A DNA stretch of 64,000 bases from Sipunculus nudus (GCA_026874595.1 CM049315.1:19861664-19925663), one strand, 5' to 3'. Counted from the stretch's first letter, positions 1-13,390 are shown. Numbers and translations are program-made. Notes: generated by a model not told the origin, from the sequence alone.

Positions 1-796
1 TCAGTTAAAAAAATAGTTTTAAATAAATTTCCATGAACGTTTGCGAAGGGGTGGGCCATGGATCAAGGAACATATGATAAAATGCTTACGGTTAATTTGT
101 TATAGATTGGATGCATCTTGATATTGATCCTGATGTTGGCGATGGAAGCGCTCTATGAATCGCCCCTTATTTTGGAATAAACGTCTTGACAGGTGGAAGC
201 TGAATGTGTCTAGCCTAAGTTAATATATTTTACTATATATTTTACTGATTGCAAGGTTTGCTTCTTAAATAGATATTTAATTTTTGTCCTAAACTCGAAC
301 ATGAATTTAAAAAAATGACAAAACCTCTTGAGAAAAATTGACAAAGAAAAAAGAGTACTCAGGAGCATATGCTACCACACTAAGTTCGTAGAAAATTCCG
401 TGGGTTTGGGCATGCTCTAATATGTGAACTCATCGGAGAAACTCGTAGATAAGCGTTCATGGTGTGGTCGAAGAAACCAATAGACAACGCCAGAAAAGGC
501 TACCTATCCTAACTGCATAAATGCATGTCGGCCACAGAATCGAGTTCTGTGAAGGGTAATCCAACTTGCCTCGACTTTCAATAAATCATTAGTAACTAAA
601 GCGTACTCCAGCGTAGAAAATAATAACAAATAGCACCTTGTGTGACCTGCTTTGCAAAACAGGCGTGAAATACATCGGCCAATACATCGGTCATTGTCAA
701 CTCATACATAATGACCACTTTTATCACGAACACCTAGGTGGACAACAGATCAGTGAAACTGAAATCAGCAGTAACCTTGAATAATCTCGCAAATGT

Positions 797-798
<2 letters not shown>

Positions 799-843
<45 letters not shown>
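799..843. repeat. (AT)n microsatellite
   Basis: About 22 uninterrupted AT dinucleotides. It accounts for the Tyr/Ile-alternating start of the short frame that runs through it. Confidence 0.97.
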
Positions 844-846
<3 letters not shown>

Positions 847-1662
847 GGTAGAGTTAACCTCCGTTGTAAAGTGCTCTATGGCCTACACACTAGGCCAAAG
901 CGGTATAACGCTGAAGAAAAACATATAATATATATTATAATTATATGTGTTCGTGTATATATCTGTTTGTCAACAGGAAATGTGAGATATATGACTCTAA
1001 AGGTATACCTATATCCATTATGGACAAAGAGTAAAACGGGTAGTATAGACAAATACACAAACCCATATGTATAGATATATTTATAGTTTTGGTAACGCAT
1101 GGGCGCTTTTGACAATACCAATTAAAATTCCATTACAATTTTGCATAAGACATTTGATAAAGAAATATTAACCTTCTTAATTCCATCTGTTAATGTGTTT
1201 CATAATCTCAAATAGTATGTATAACGTCAAACTAATTTTTCTAATATAACGTTTTTGTATACAAGCTACAATATATAAAAACACATCTCCTTTCCACCAG
1301 TCTCTCGCCATGATTAAATTTTTCACTTTGACGCTGTCCTCGCAATAAGTCATGCCGCAACCAAAAAAGTTTTTTTTTATTCAAGTTTCTCGAAACCGCT
1401 CATTTGGGCTGCCATTCACATACAAATTTAATCTCGGATGTCACAGGTCGCATGTCGGAATTATGGGTACACCGATAGTATTTTTAACTTAGAGACCCAG
1501 GCTGGGTTTTGATATAGGCATGGACCTTTTCAGTCTATAATACTCATTAAATTTATCAAAATAAACCTAAAATATTCTCATGCAAGCTAACTCGTCCGTC
1601 TACAATTTTTCATTGCAGTTTATAGACCTTTGCACCTAATGTACCCTCTTTCTAACATAAAA

Positions 1663-1663
<1 letters not shown>

Positions 1664-1709
<46 letters not shown>
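1664..1709. repeat. (TA)n microsatellite
   Basis: About 23 uninterrupted TA dinucleotides in AT-rich sequence. Confidence 0.97.
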
Positions 1710-1714
<5 letters not shown>

Positions 1715-3190
1715 AAGTACTTACTCAGAACACATGTTGTTTCAAAGAGCAGTTTACTACGTGTGAACATCTGGTAAAGATTTTGAATGAGTTTAAATTC
1801 CCGCTTTATGATGCTGTTTTGGCAAACTGTGCTTCATACATAGGATACGGATTCTTGAACACATCCGAAGATTTCCAGCAACGCTTGGCAGGTAGCATTG
1901 AATATATGCCCAAAATAAAGGCCCTGGACAAGGAAAAAAGACGGACAAATTGGCACTGTATTTGTATTGGTGTATTTACTGTTCTTCTAAAACATTCGAT
2001 CCATAAAATCTGATAAAAAAATATTCACACGCTATGTATCAGAGCAGACAGTATACCGTGTGAACAACAGAAAGTTAAAGTATGTGCTTAGATGTTAGGC
2101 TAATCTGAAAGCAGTAAATCACGAATGAAACACCAGTTTAATTGAAATTTACGGTATAACGGACGTGTTCAAAGCCAGACACCTTTTATTGCTGTTTTCT
2201 ACTTGATTATAAGAATGGATGACATGGCTTGGACTTCGTTTGTAGTCATACTGTGTATATATAGTACCATAACAATAATGATTGATGATAATGACACATT
2301 CCTACTCATTACTAGGAAAAATGATCCATTCATCTGTCGTGGGGATACGCAAGAATGGAGGAAAACCACGCTCTGTAGCTGCCAGGTCATGTGTTTTATC
2401 CTGTAATAAGCTTATCACGGTCTGTCAGTCGCAGTTCGACGATTATTCATTTCTGATGGGAATCTCTCGTGGTTGAGACTCTAGATGTTGTACAGGATGT
2501 TCATTTTTCACTAGACGAAAGAGTAGACTGTTTTTGTAAAATGCATGTATAACTACAAATAATGTGGCTTGCTTCATATTTGCGAGGTTCCAATTTCGGT
2601 ATATTCACTTTCCCATTCATGAGGTTCCAGTTTCGCGGTCTCATCATATAATGACAATCATAGTGCATTCATACTTATACGAATTAATTAATTTAAATAT
2701 TATTGCGCGCAAAATCATACCAACTGGACAGGGACTCGAGTAAACATGGAAAGAGCAGACACAATTTTTCATTATTGGTAGATAATTTGAAAGAGCGTTA
2801 TAAATTAAAAGAACCATCTATTATACTTAATTGTAGGCCCTTTAATTTTTGGCTTTTCGATTTTCCAATGCCCATTTATTCATGTTTGGTATATTTCCGT
2901 GATGCTTTATCTTTCCAGAGTAGGTAGACGGACGTCACCTATTATTTAAGGTCCCCATTACGATCCAAACCAGAAATGTGAGGGGCAAAGTAAAGAGATC
3001 TCGATAGAACCTCAGACTACACCAATGTATACGCTACAGGAAGTCAGCATTATTATATGTCTTTTCTGAGTGTATCGAGAACACGAAACACAGAAGACTT
3101 GATGATAACATCTTATCGTATCATACACCTTCATCTTCCTTACATAGCAAAGACGCTCCCAAGTTGCCATGAACCTATCCTAAGATATAA

Positions 3191-3200
3191 TGTGTGTGTG

Positions 3201-3237
<37 letters not shown>
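3191..3237. repeat. Compound (TG)n(AT)n microsatellite
   Basis: A short TG run (3191-3202) passes almost directly into an AT run (3204-3237). Confidence 0.95.
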
Positions 3238-3239
<2 letters not shown>

Positions 3240-5020
3240 TAAATGTAACTGTATATTGCCTTCGCAGACTCATCCTTTTAATTAATTGGTCTTCATGACA
3301 GGTATATGCTTAATTTTGAGCGGAAATGTAACCACATGCACTTATAAATATCGCTCTGGCGGTTCAAGTTCTGAAGCTATTCTTAAAGAAATGAAGCAAG
3401 AAAGAACCATGAAACACATCAACGAAAACACAATAGAATTATCAAAAGAGTTTTTTTTCAATTCTTTCTTAAGAGCAATATCATTACATTGTGACAAACA
3501 TATTGGATAAGTCTCGCATGAGGAGATAACAATTTGTTAATTTAAGATAAGTGGCCGTGTTCCTGTACTTACGTGACCTGTTAACACCACTATTCGGGGC
3601 TGGTTCGATTTGTCCAGGCTAATCCGGTCCAATGACATTCACGACAGACACGCGTCCATTTGACATGGCTTTTAAGACATGTCAGGCGACCCAAGACAGT
3701 TTAAATCAATAACAGCGAAGCAGTCGTGGGCAGGATAACGGAAACTCGGCAGTCTATCTTCCGCCGCTGCTGATTTCACTCCCGCACGTGATGTCGACAG
3801 TACTTCCCTTATCCCGGACGCATGCTGTGGTCGAGGTTCTCGCTCACGGACAACCAAAGCGTAAATTGACGATTCATCTCACGAAACCCAGGGGCTACAC
3901 GCATTTCCTCAAATGAAATGCCTAGAAATGCAATCTTTCAAGTCCTATTTGATTTATTAGATATAACCTCTTCTCAGATATGAATTGAATCCTCGGTACG
4001 TCAGTGCGATCCTGTCACGTACTTCTCGCTGCACTCCCACTGTGACCATAAATTTTTAGGTGTTCAGATATAAGTAAACGATATCTTGATTAGCTCCTGT
4101 CAGCAAAAGAGAACACCCTATAAGTTCTGCATATAGAGGTGCCTCATACATTGAGTCTGATGAAACTATCTCGGTTCAGAGAGTATGAAACCGTGAGCAT
4201 CAGCATTTAGGTGACTGATGTTCTCATAAAATCGCTCCCATGTCAAAATGTCCTCCCTCCTGAGTACGTATATATTATAAGGTACAACCCATTGGTATCA
4301 ACAAATTAGGACCGTCCAGTGCACGAGTTAGATTGGGCTCTATCACCCATGTATATTAATCGAATGTTTCGGACTCGCTTGATCAGTGCAATTTTAGATT
4401 AGGCTGGGGTTCGGAAGTCATGAATTTTCAATCGAATAAGCCCAAAAAAGCAGAAAAAAACATGCATCTCTAGGGCTTTCCTTTCAGGAATTCTGTCCGT
4501 TTAAAAGCAAAACATGTAGACTTTATCAGATGACGGTTTTTCATGTCAAAGAAAGCAGTGGAGAGCACCTTATCGTCTGTCCCCCGTGCCTTCGTTATTC
4601 ATCATCAATAATTCTGTCCATCCCGAAGTTCCGTGAGCGGGTTGAAATTGGAATAAAATCTCGACCTTTCCTGAGTCGGACCGGGTAATTAAGCCTATGT
4701 CTGCTCGGTCGAGGCGATAAACACTATTGTACAATGTATACCAAATGAATTTTCCAGCTTCATAATGCGTGCACAGTAACCTGGAAACACCTACTGTTTC
4801 CTAATAAACATAAGATTCATAATAAAAGAAATGTTTAATCCTATCATTTTATCTGCTTCATAATATGCATCATTCTATAATGATTCTGCGAATGAAAGTT
4901 TTAATATGTGTATATATGTTCAGATTTGATCATATGTATTTTAATCAAGTGTATTTTTCACATGGCCTGGTGAAAAAACAGAATGACTTCTAAAAATGTT
5001 TCCCGGTGTACATATATTGC

Positions 5021-5070
5021 AATAATAGTAATAATAATAATAATTATAATAATAATAATAATAATAATAA
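5021..5070. repeat. (AAT)n trinucleotide microsatellite
   Basis: AAT/ATA trinucleotides with two interruptions, ending in a short A-run. It lies just left of the 3-kb tandem duplication. Confidence 0.93.
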
Positions 5071-5405
5071 AAAAATAACAGTCATTATGATATGTACACT
5101 AATGTTAATGTACTCAAAATGAATCAAATGATGTACTTTTACCCTCAGTGTGACATTTCTTTATAAAATTTTATAATTAGATGAAGTTAAATGTGTATCT
5201 TATTAGCTTGAACAATACATGACAAAACAGTCCTGCACAGAAGTGTCCTACACACCTTTGCTGTGGAATTATGCATGCGTGTTATATTATATAAGATTCT
5301 CTTGTTACCGACATCCATCGTACTTTACAGTTATCAAGCAGTTTTTTATCAGTCAGTGTATCAATTCCTCCAGACGAATCCAATATTGTAAAGGGTTGTT
5401 TCAAA

Positions 5406-5886
5406 CAGAAAATTGACACAAGATAGTAAAGGCAGCAGTAAATGTATATTAGTATAAAATGTCGACTAGATATCGAATTCCATTTCAAAAGTTCGAAATA
5501 GTTTTGTTCCCAATACAGAACAAGAAAAAACATAATGATGTACTGGAATAAAAAAAAAAAGAAAAACCTTATTAAGTTAAATCTAAAAACTAGAAAACAA
5601 AAATAAAAATACTAACAATGATAATAATAAAGAAAAACAAACAAAAAATGAATATTGTACACAGGCAATAAACTAATGGAATCCAGAATGAATTATATCA
5701 CAATTGGACTTCTGTTGTACGTCTGTTGTACACTGAGATGTGGTTTGTGCAGTCTCTGTGACGTCAGTCAAACGTCAGTCCCACTGATGGACGCGGTCAA
5801 TTAACGTGTTCTCAATAGAAGACTCAGCCGTGTATGAAAAATAACATGTTACATTTATGAACGTTTAACTCTCTTTCTACTCTTAA
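5406..5886. repeat. Segment present only in duplication copy 1
   Basis: Copy 2 passes directly from the sequence equivalent to 5405 to that equivalent to 5886. The extra sequence includes an A-rich stretch (5540-5650) and a CRE-like palindrome TGACGTCA at 5759-5766. It is either an insertion in copy 1 or a deletion from copy 2. No clear terminal repeats were seen. Confidence 0.6.
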
Positions 5887-7861
5887 GTTTTCCGCTTTGG
5901 TTGTAAACTAAATGAATCTGAAAGAACTGTTGAGAAAAATGCCGTGCATGTATTTCAAATGGATTATAGAGCTTCTCTAATGGATTATAGGGATTTCCCA
6001 TGGACGCGGGAAGAAGATTATGCTTTATTTACTTTTACTGAAAGACTATGAAAGTGAGTGTTGATTTGCGAATCTGAAGACAGATAAGTTTTAATGTGCT
6101 TACCTGTGGGCAGGTGGATTTATAATTTCATACTCTAAGCATTTTCACCATATGTAAATGATTTTCGTCAAAGATATCTTCAAACATTGTAAGGCTATGA
6201 CTTCTTGCCGTCAGACGAGGCCTTTATTTGATGAAAGCTTATATGATTATGTCAGTTAGAGGGTGCTGTCCTTTGTTTGTTGAAAAAAAAATTATTGCGA
6301 TAAAAGCCTGAAATCAACTTAAAATCAAATTCAAGTTCGACGATATAAAGGTGCTGTCAGCAACTGAAAGAAGTATTTACCTACACTGGCTTGGAAGTCA
6401 AGCTGACGCACCACGAAAGGTTATCGATAAGTATTAACAGAGGCAAAACAGATAAGAATAAGAGAAGAAACCGACGCTAAAGCCAGACGAAAGAGAACAC
6501 CGATGGGTATTGTGCTACTAAAAGGAGAATGCAATCTGTTATGGGGACACATTGCATTTTGTGCTCCACTTGGCATTTATTGTTATTTCGTTTGAGTAAA
6601 ACCGATTAACTCAACGTAAACTGACATCATATCACCGGTAAGGTTAGATGTGATGGGCTACAATAGACGAACACATTACTTCCATACGCAGCAGATCCGT
6701 ACCATGGTACGACGTAAAAACTGGATCGTTTGTTCCCTCTGATAAAGACGATTTTGCGCAAATAGAATAATATTGGACCTTTAGATATTGATCATGAAAA
6801 AGTGAAAGCCAGCTCTGACGGTCTCTCAAAACTTTTAAATGAGCCCTTGGTTCAACAGAATAATTTAGTATGCAACAATGACGCCTTTGAGATTCGACCT
6901 GGAAACTATGGAGGTCAGACGAGCGTTTTAAATTATCGGTTTTGTCATGTTTCGTCCTTATAGATAACAACGTTGCATGCGCCTAAACACTACAACAAAA
7001 TGACCTCTCAGAGGAGTCTCATGTCAAGTCCGTATATTGCATTTTTTATAAGTCATTGTTCTTGCAATATGACACATCTCGATTAAACTTACCGCATAAT
7101 CTTACTAAAAAATTCATTTTCCATATCAATTTTGAAAATTAATCTGGCAAATTGCTCGACCAAGGATAAATGGTTGACATTTATGATCTCACCTCTAAAT
7201 TCGACTTCTAAAATATTTATGTAGACGAAAGGTTGAAACAGGGACAAATGAGTCACTTAATCAATACATACATGAATTTCTGCTTATTTATAATTCTGTA
7301 AACAATTCTTGTTTATAATTCTGTAAACAAGTACAGAGAACAGACGAACAGGTGCTATGTGAAAGTTGAGTGAAGTATCTTGGGATTAAGTATGGTTTGA
7401 TCTAGGATTACACTATTCAGTAAATAAATCCTATAGAATCTGTGTCTACTTACAGACATGTCTTGCCTGCCATCTATTTTATTTTACGCCTCCTCGTGAC
7501 TATAATTCAATTTGTCGCTCAGTTTACATGCTGTCTGTCATGTCATGCATACATAAAATTAACTACATTGTATATTAACTTGTTTTTGTCAAAATGGCTG
7601 TCATGCCATAGCTTTTGTAACGCTATCTATGACAAACATATTCCGATACGTTGATAATTTAAACCTGTCAAATTTAACTTCAGAAAGTCCTTTATTGTTT
7701 TCTATCTGCATTGAACTGTTATTTTAAGTATAAAGTATATAGAGAAATACCAGAATAATAAATCTGTAACTCAATATTGCATGATATTATAACCATGAAT
7801 TCAATTCAGCTATTTCAAGCCCTACATTTTCCATTTGATTATTTAATATTTCTTGTTATTA

Positions 7862-8125
7862 CCTCCGCCAAGCTTGGGTTATGTTTTGGCCGGCGTTGGT
7901 TTGTTTATCTATTAGCAACATTACTCAAAAAGTTTTTAACGGATTATGATGACATTTTTAAGGATAGCTCGGCAATGATATAAGGAACATGATTAAATAT
8001 TGGGGGTGATCCGAATCACCCAGCAATTTTTTAATAGAAAATGCTGCATTCTAACAATGTCGTATGGGGATAATTATCTGCCTTGGCGGAGGTCTGCACT
8101 CTCTGAATGCAAATTTCTAGTTCAA
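7862..8125 (+). mobile_element. MITE-like element with CCTCCGCCAAG termini
   Basis: The left end (cctccgccaag at 7862) and the inner right end (cttggcggagg, ending at 8092) are inverted repeats of each other. Between them lie the motifs I associate with an old repeat common in molluscs and other marine animals: a run like 'tttgtttatctattagcaac', an 'aactcaaaaagtt' block and a 'gtgatccgaatcaccc' palindrome. The conserved tail 'tctgcactctctgaatgc' follows the right terminus. It is non-coding. Family membership is from memory of the motif pattern, not from a search. Confidence 0.7.
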
Positions 8126-9672
8126 TCAGCTGTTGCAAGGCCAAAAACAAGAAAATCGTGTCCTCTCCTAAAACACAGGGTTTAAAAGACTAAACAGTCC
8201 TGTACAAAAGTATTCTACACACCTTTACTGTGGAATTATGCATGAATGCATGTTAAATTATAGAAGATTTACTTTTTTACCCTCAGCCATTGTATTTTAC
8301 AGTTATTAGGCAGGTTATAATCAGACAATGTATCAATTCCTGCAGACGAATCCTATATTGTACAGGGTTGTAAAGTTTTTCCGCTTTGGTTGTAAACTTA
8401 ATGAATTTGAAAGAACTGTTGATAAAAACAGTCGTGCATGCATTTCGAAACAGATTATAGATTTCCTATGATTATAGACGTTTCCCATGGACGCGGGAAG
8501 AAGATTCTGCATTATTTACTTTTACTGAACGACAATGAAAGTGTTGATTTGTAAATCTAAAGACAGATCAGTCTTAATGTGCTGACTTGTGGACAGATGG
8601 TTTTACCAATTAAAACTCTAGGCATTTTCACCACCTGTCAACGATTTTCGTCCACTTTGATAAGGCATCTTGAAACATTGTAAGGCTATGACTTCTTGCT
8701 TCTTCTTTGATGAAAGCTTATATGATTATGTCAGTTAAAGGGTGCTGTCCCTAGTTTGTTGAAACAAAATTATTGTGATAAAAGCCTGAAATCAATTTAA
8801 AATCAAATTTTAAGTTCAACCATATAAAGTTGCTGTTAGCAGCTGAAATAAGTATTTATACACTGGCTTGGAAGTCAAGCTGACGCATCACGAAAGGTTA
8901 TCGATCAAGTAGGGAACTAAGACAAAACAGGTAAGGCCGACGCTAAACCCAGACGAAAGAGAACACCGACGGAGTATTGTGCTACTAAAAGGAGAATGAA
9001 TTCTGTTGTGGGGACATATTGAATTTTGTGCTCCACTTGACATTTATGGTTATTTGTTTCAGTAAATCCGATTAAATCAACGTAAACCGACTTCATATCA
9101 CTAGTAAGGTTAGATGTGATGGGCAACAACAGACGAAAACGTTACATCCGCACGCAGCAGATCAATACCATGGTACTTCGTAAAAAATGTGGTTCCTTTG
9201 TTCTTTCTATTAAAGACGATATAATATTGGACCTTTAGATATTGAACATAAAACAGTGAAGGCTAGCTCTGACTACCGCTCAAAACTTTTTAATGAGCCC
9301 TTGGTTCAACAAAATAATTTAGTATGCAACAATGACGCCTTTGAGATTCGACCTGGAAACTATGGAGGTCAGACGAGCGTGTTTAAATAACCGGTTTTGA
9401 CATGTTTCGTCCTTACAGATTACTATGTTGCATGCGCTTAAACACTACAACAAAATGGCCTCTCAGAGGAGTCTCATATCAAGTCCGTATATTGAATGTT
9501 TTATGTCATTACCCTCGCAATATGCAGCTTTTCAATTAACCTTACCGGAGATTCACTGTCCATGTTAAATTTGAAAATTAATCTGGCAAATTGCTCGTGC
9601 AAGTATAAAACGTTGAATTGTATGATCTCACCTAAACCCAGTTTGTATGTAGTATGATCCTGAAGCGTAGGC

Positions 9673-9674
<2 letters not shown>

Positions 9675-9719
<45 letters not shown>
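9675..9719. repeat. (AT)n microsatellite, only in duplication copy 2
   Basis: About 22 AT units. The aligned position in copy 1 (near 7215-7225) has no AT tract, so this array was gained in copy 2 or lost from copy 1 after duplication. Confidence 0.95.
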
Positions 9720-9721
<2 letters not shown>

Positions 9722-10367
9722 ACAAAAGTTTGAAATAGGGACAAACGAGTCGCTTACTCCATACATACATGAATTTCCGCTTATTCATAACTGTGTAAAC
9801 AATATTTATTTTCCAAAATAAATTACTCTTTTATAGATGTTATGTGGCTAAGTTAAATTTGTAAAATTTGAAGATTTAGTACAGAGAACAGACGAATAGG
9901 TGCTTTTTGAAAGTTGAGTGAAGTATACGTATCTAGGGATTTAGTATCGAATGACCTAGGATGACATTATTTGTTAAATAAATTCTATCGAATATGTTTC
10001 TTCTTACAGTCATGCCTTGCCTGGCATTTATTTTATTTAACGTCTCTTCGTGACTGTAATTCAATATGCCGCTAAGTTACGTGCTGTCTGTCACGCCATG
10101 CATACATGATATTAACTAGATTCATTTGTTTTTGTAAAAATGGCTGTTACGCCATAGATATTGTAACGCTATCTATGACAAACAAATTCCGATACGTTGA
10201 TAATTCAAACCTGTCAAATTTAATTTAAAAAATCCTTTATTGTTTTCTACCTGCATAGAACTGTTATTATAAACATTAGAGATATACCAGAAGAATAAAT
10301 CTGCAACTCAATACTGCATGATATTATAACCATGAATTCAATTCAGCTATTTCAGGCCCTAAATTAT

Positions 10368-10620
10368 CCATTGGTTTGTTTGTCTATCTATTTGCAACAT
10401 AACTCAGAATGTTTTAATGGATTTTGATGACATTTTTAAGGAAAGCTCGGCAATGATGGTATAAGGAACATTAATAAGTATTGGAGGTGATCTGGATCAC
10501 CCAGAATTTTTTTTAATGGAAATGCTTTATTCCAACAATGCCATATGGGGAAAATTAGCTGCCTTGGCGGAGGTCTGCCTTCTCTGAATGCAAATTTTAG
10601 TTCAATCTGCAATCAGCTAT
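10368..10620 (+). mobile_element. Decayed MITE-like element (duplicated copy)
   Basis: It matches the interior and right end of the element at 7862-8125, including 'ccttggcggaggtctgcc' near 10561, but lacks the left CCTCCGCC terminus. It was evidently copied as part of the 3-kb duplication and did not insert independently. Confidence 0.65.
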
Positions 10621-10672
10621 TGTAAGACCAAAAGCAAGAAAATCGTGTCCCTTCCTAAAACACAGGGCCAAT

Positions 10673-12142
10673 TTAAATGTCTGTACTGACGGAATGCAAT
10701 TCAAGCTTCTCGATTGCTAAGGTTTATCTACGGACGACCTAAGTCTTAAAAGGTGTAGTGTTTTCACCGCTGTAACTACCTTTTTGGATATTGTGGACAA
10801 ACTTTCTCAAATATATCAATGGTTTTATATGTTGTCGAGAAGAATTCATTATATTAGTGAATGGAGTTGATTTGGATCTTACCTGCCGACGCCTATCCCG
10901 CTCCCTCTACAAACGTATAAAACATGAAAGGTCTCTTCAACAGTTGGTTGGTAGAGTGGACATCAAGCATGGCTCACTCACTTGTTTGGTTCAAATAATT
11001 CCTCAAGCCAAAATATTTTTTCTCTGATTACGTGCTATTTTACCAAAGAGCTCTTCATCCTCGAATTATTGCTGCATTTCAAGACCCTTTTGCAAAAATG
11101 ACAAGATTGTCATTGTTGTCCGAATGATGATGGACACTCGAATAAGACATTGATTAATTACTTCTTGATCTGAGGCCCTCCATCTTTGTTTAAATTGCAG
11201 AGCTAGTCACTCCAGACCGTCAATCTTAATTGTCATGGGAAATTGAGTTGGAGTCAATTTATCTCTTTTCAATGCCGTTTGACACAAGTTTGACCACCAT
11301 GCCTTGTGACATTAGGCTGCCTCGTGCCAGTTGACTGACGAATTCATCGCTTTCTCGCATGAACTGCCTCTACATCCTCAAATGGGAGCCTCTCTCTGGC
11401 ATTACAGGGAATGTTATCAAATCAAGCTCTTATTGTCTCAATGCAGAAAGATTTACGACGATTTATTGTGGATAAGCTCACTATCTAAAAGGAACACTGC
11501 ATCAACAGGTTTCCCATACAAACTGTAGCAAGATTACAAGTTGATTAATTCCAGGTTTGGTACAACATTTCACATATCAACAGTTTTGTTTCAGACGAGA
11601 CAGTTTCTTTTAGGTTTACATGTATATACACGGAGCTTATATCCACAGTGTAATTATCCCTGAAACCTATTTCAGTGATTAACTATCAGAGATAACACGA
11701 ACGCTTTGAATGATTTCTTTGTAATTGTATTCAGGATGTGTTTTACAAACGTTTTCATGACAGCAGGACCAAACATCCCTCATATTATAAAAAAAAACGA
11801 GTTTAATTTACGCATACTGTAGCATTCTACATCCCGCTGTGTACATATTTTGATATAATTGGCAGCTCGATATTCTGCGGAAATTTTACTCAAAACCTCT
11901 GTAAACTTTGGTGTGAATATCTGTAAAGCCTTTTGTTTGCAAATAATGACATCAAATGAACGGTTAAAATGTACAGTATCTATGATTTTTGAGAAAGTAA
12001 GGGATACAAAACCACATCATAATACCTGCAGGAAAACATTACAAACAGTAATAAAATTAAAGGATATCCAGACGCGATCGTTGAAATCACACCTGAAGTA
12101 ATTGTCCATAACCAGGGAACAATAGAGACTCTAAGGAATGGT
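10673..12142. other. Intergenic DNA, possibly with decayed coding sequence
   Basis: No gene is recognised. Base composition around 10790-11530 is more balanced than in the flanks, and two plus-strand frames (10791-11027, 78 codons; 11331-11528, 65 codons) lie there. Neither contains a motif I can name and no exon structure joins them. A very old pseudogene or transposon remnant is possible but unsupported. Confidence 0.4.
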
Positions 12143-12161
12143 GGGGGGGGGGGGGGGGGGG
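12143..12161. repeat. Poly(G) run of 19
   Basis: Uninterrupted G homopolymer. Its length is likely to vary between individuals and is prone to sequencing error. Confidence 0.95.
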
Positions 12162-12439
12162 CTCAACACCATGGCATAGGTAAACAAGTGTGCAATGAGA
12201 GCCAGAAGAATTTAAACATAACTTTCGCATGCAGAAGTATAAGAAAAAACGATGCCAGACGCAAAATCCGGCGCTATGTCGGTACTAAACGTATATAATT
12301 CTATTTTCCAGATTATTTAGGCCATTAAAAGACAGGGCGCCCGTTGTGCCACTTCTAAATCCGTTCCTGGTAAGGTCTTGCAGCTTCTACAGCAATCAGT
12401 AAGATGCAATTTCACTTATGTGGGCTAGTTTGCTGACGT

Positions 12440-12560
12440 TTGATTTATTCATCTGGTAGCTGCGTTATGACCTGGCGCAGCTGCAGAATGAAGAGATAAC
12501 TGTACCAAATTACAGGAGTCAGGGAGCTTGGGGCGGAACCTAGGTCTAGCCTTCTGGTAT
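12440..12560 (+). repeat. Partial copy of a family-B-like repeat tail
   Basis: The segment 'gatttattcatctggtag' followed by 'ggaacctaggtctagcc' resembles the 3' part of the family B copy at 13268-13390, which has ttatttatctg and later 'gaacctaggtctcgc'. The match is patchy and could be a short shared module. Confidence 0.4.
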
Positions 12561-12721
12561 TCTTCGTTTAGTGTTTCCATACTTTCTCCAGTCACAAACC
12601 AAAGTCAACTATACATATAGAATCCCATACAAGCATCCTACTTAATAGACTTTTATGAAGTTACGCCACTTCTTCATGGTATCTACATTTATCATCTTTC
12701 TCATTCAATATTTTACAATCC

Positions 12722-12750
12722 CTCTCTTTCTTTCTCTCTCTCTCTCTCAT
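12722..12750. repeat. CT-rich simple repeat
   Basis: A pyrimidine tract of CTCT and TTCT units. Confidence 0.85.
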
Positions 12751-12954
12751 GTCATTCCAACATTAATCAGAATACATGAAAGATATTATGTGAGATAAAA
12801 CACAGTGTGCCGTTATGTAACAGCAATATCATATTCAACAACATAGCAAGGATCTAATTAAACCTGCATCACATAGGGTGCCAATTAACGCAGTTCATAA
12901 TATAGCATGCTCGGACCAAATGAACTAATGCCAACCATAGTGTTCCATGGGACG

Positions 12955-13390
12955 GTCACACAAAAACCCCGTTATCATTATTTGAATATCTTGATATCCT
13001 TTTGACACTGATGACTTTCAATCAATATTTTCGATTCATTGTTTTAATGACTCGGAGATATGTAGGTAGGGGCAATGAATTGTATCATAGAACAGGACTA
13101 GACGATTACATGCCAAAAACGACGGATTATAATGACACAAAGCGCACCAAAACGAGATCCCTACATTCATGTGTCTAACGACCTCGTCTGTCAAATCCAG
13201 TGGACTGCCTCTCCGCATACATCGGCCGATGGAATCCTGCCATTGTAAGTTGGTCATGTGACTTCAGGTTTTATTTATTTATCTGTCAGGTAGATGGTTT
13301 ATGGCCACGCTCAGCTGTCAACGGATGACATCACCGTGCCCAAGGGCTGCTCCGAAGGAGACTGGTGGTTGAACCTAGGTCTCGCTTTGT
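12955..13390 (+). repeat. Dispersed repeat family B, copy 1
   Basis: This segment aligns with 14195-14405 and 14545-14890. Shared landmarks, in order, are 'cacaaaaaccccgttatc', a 'gatatccttttgacactgatgac' type block, a 'gaggtaggg...gtattgta' type block, 'ctcgtctg...atccagtggactgc...cgcata', and 'gatttatctg'. There is no open frame of note and the family is non-coding. I cannot name it. The last part resembles the GATTTATCTG-type core of some molluscan SINEs, but without box A or B evidence. Confidence 0.6.

Larger units (their letters stand above)
1..5020. other. AT-rich intergenic DNA, no gene recognised
   Basis: No open frame exceeds about 93 codons and the longest lies over a microsatellite. 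Three simple repeats (listed separately) interrupt the stretch. A slightly more GC-rich patch at 3640-3860 carries a 61-codon minus-strand frame with no recognisable domain and no convincing splice sites. A small perfect hairpin (TGGCCTA, 5-nt loop, TAGGCCA) lies near 880-898. Nothing else could be supported. Confidence 0.6.
5222..8185 (+). repeat. Direct duplication, copy 1 (about 3 kb)
   Basis: This segment matches 8188-10672 in the same orientation along nearly its whole length. Matching landmarks are the start (aacagtcctg at 5228 and 8193), the block around 5890-6060 with 8380-8540, the closely matched block 6835-6960 with 9290-9420, and the MITE-bearing end (7862-8185 with 10366-10672). 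The copies differ by many substitutions and indels, so the duplication is not recent. Open frames in one copy (for example 6644-6970 minus) are not kept in the other, which argues against coding. Copy 1 carries about 480 bp (5406-5886) that copy 2 lacks. Confidence 0.88.
8188..10672 (+). repeat. Direct duplication, copy 2
   Basis: This is the downstream partner of 5222-8185, and its start abuts the end of copy 1. It lacks the 480-bp segment found in copy 1 but contains an (AT)n tract (9675-9719) where copy 1 has only about 20 bp of non-repetitive sequence. The left end of its MITE has been lost (copy 1 keeps about 60 bp that copy 2 does not). No frame of useful length is shared between the copies. 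Confidence 0.88.

Noticed and set aside
3590..3640. Box-B-like ggttcgatttgtcc as a tRNA or SINE
   Set aside because: No box A upstream and no cloverleaf arms; a single short motif is not enough.
5759..5766. CRE palindrome TGACGTCA as a promoter element
   Set aside because: An 8-bp motif alone in AT-rich repeat-derived sequence, with no TATA, CpG enrichment or gene nearby.
6644..6970. 108-codon minus-strand frame in the duplicated segment
   Set aside because: The corresponding sequence in copy 2 (about 9110-9430) has indels that break the frame, so there is no sign of coding constraint.
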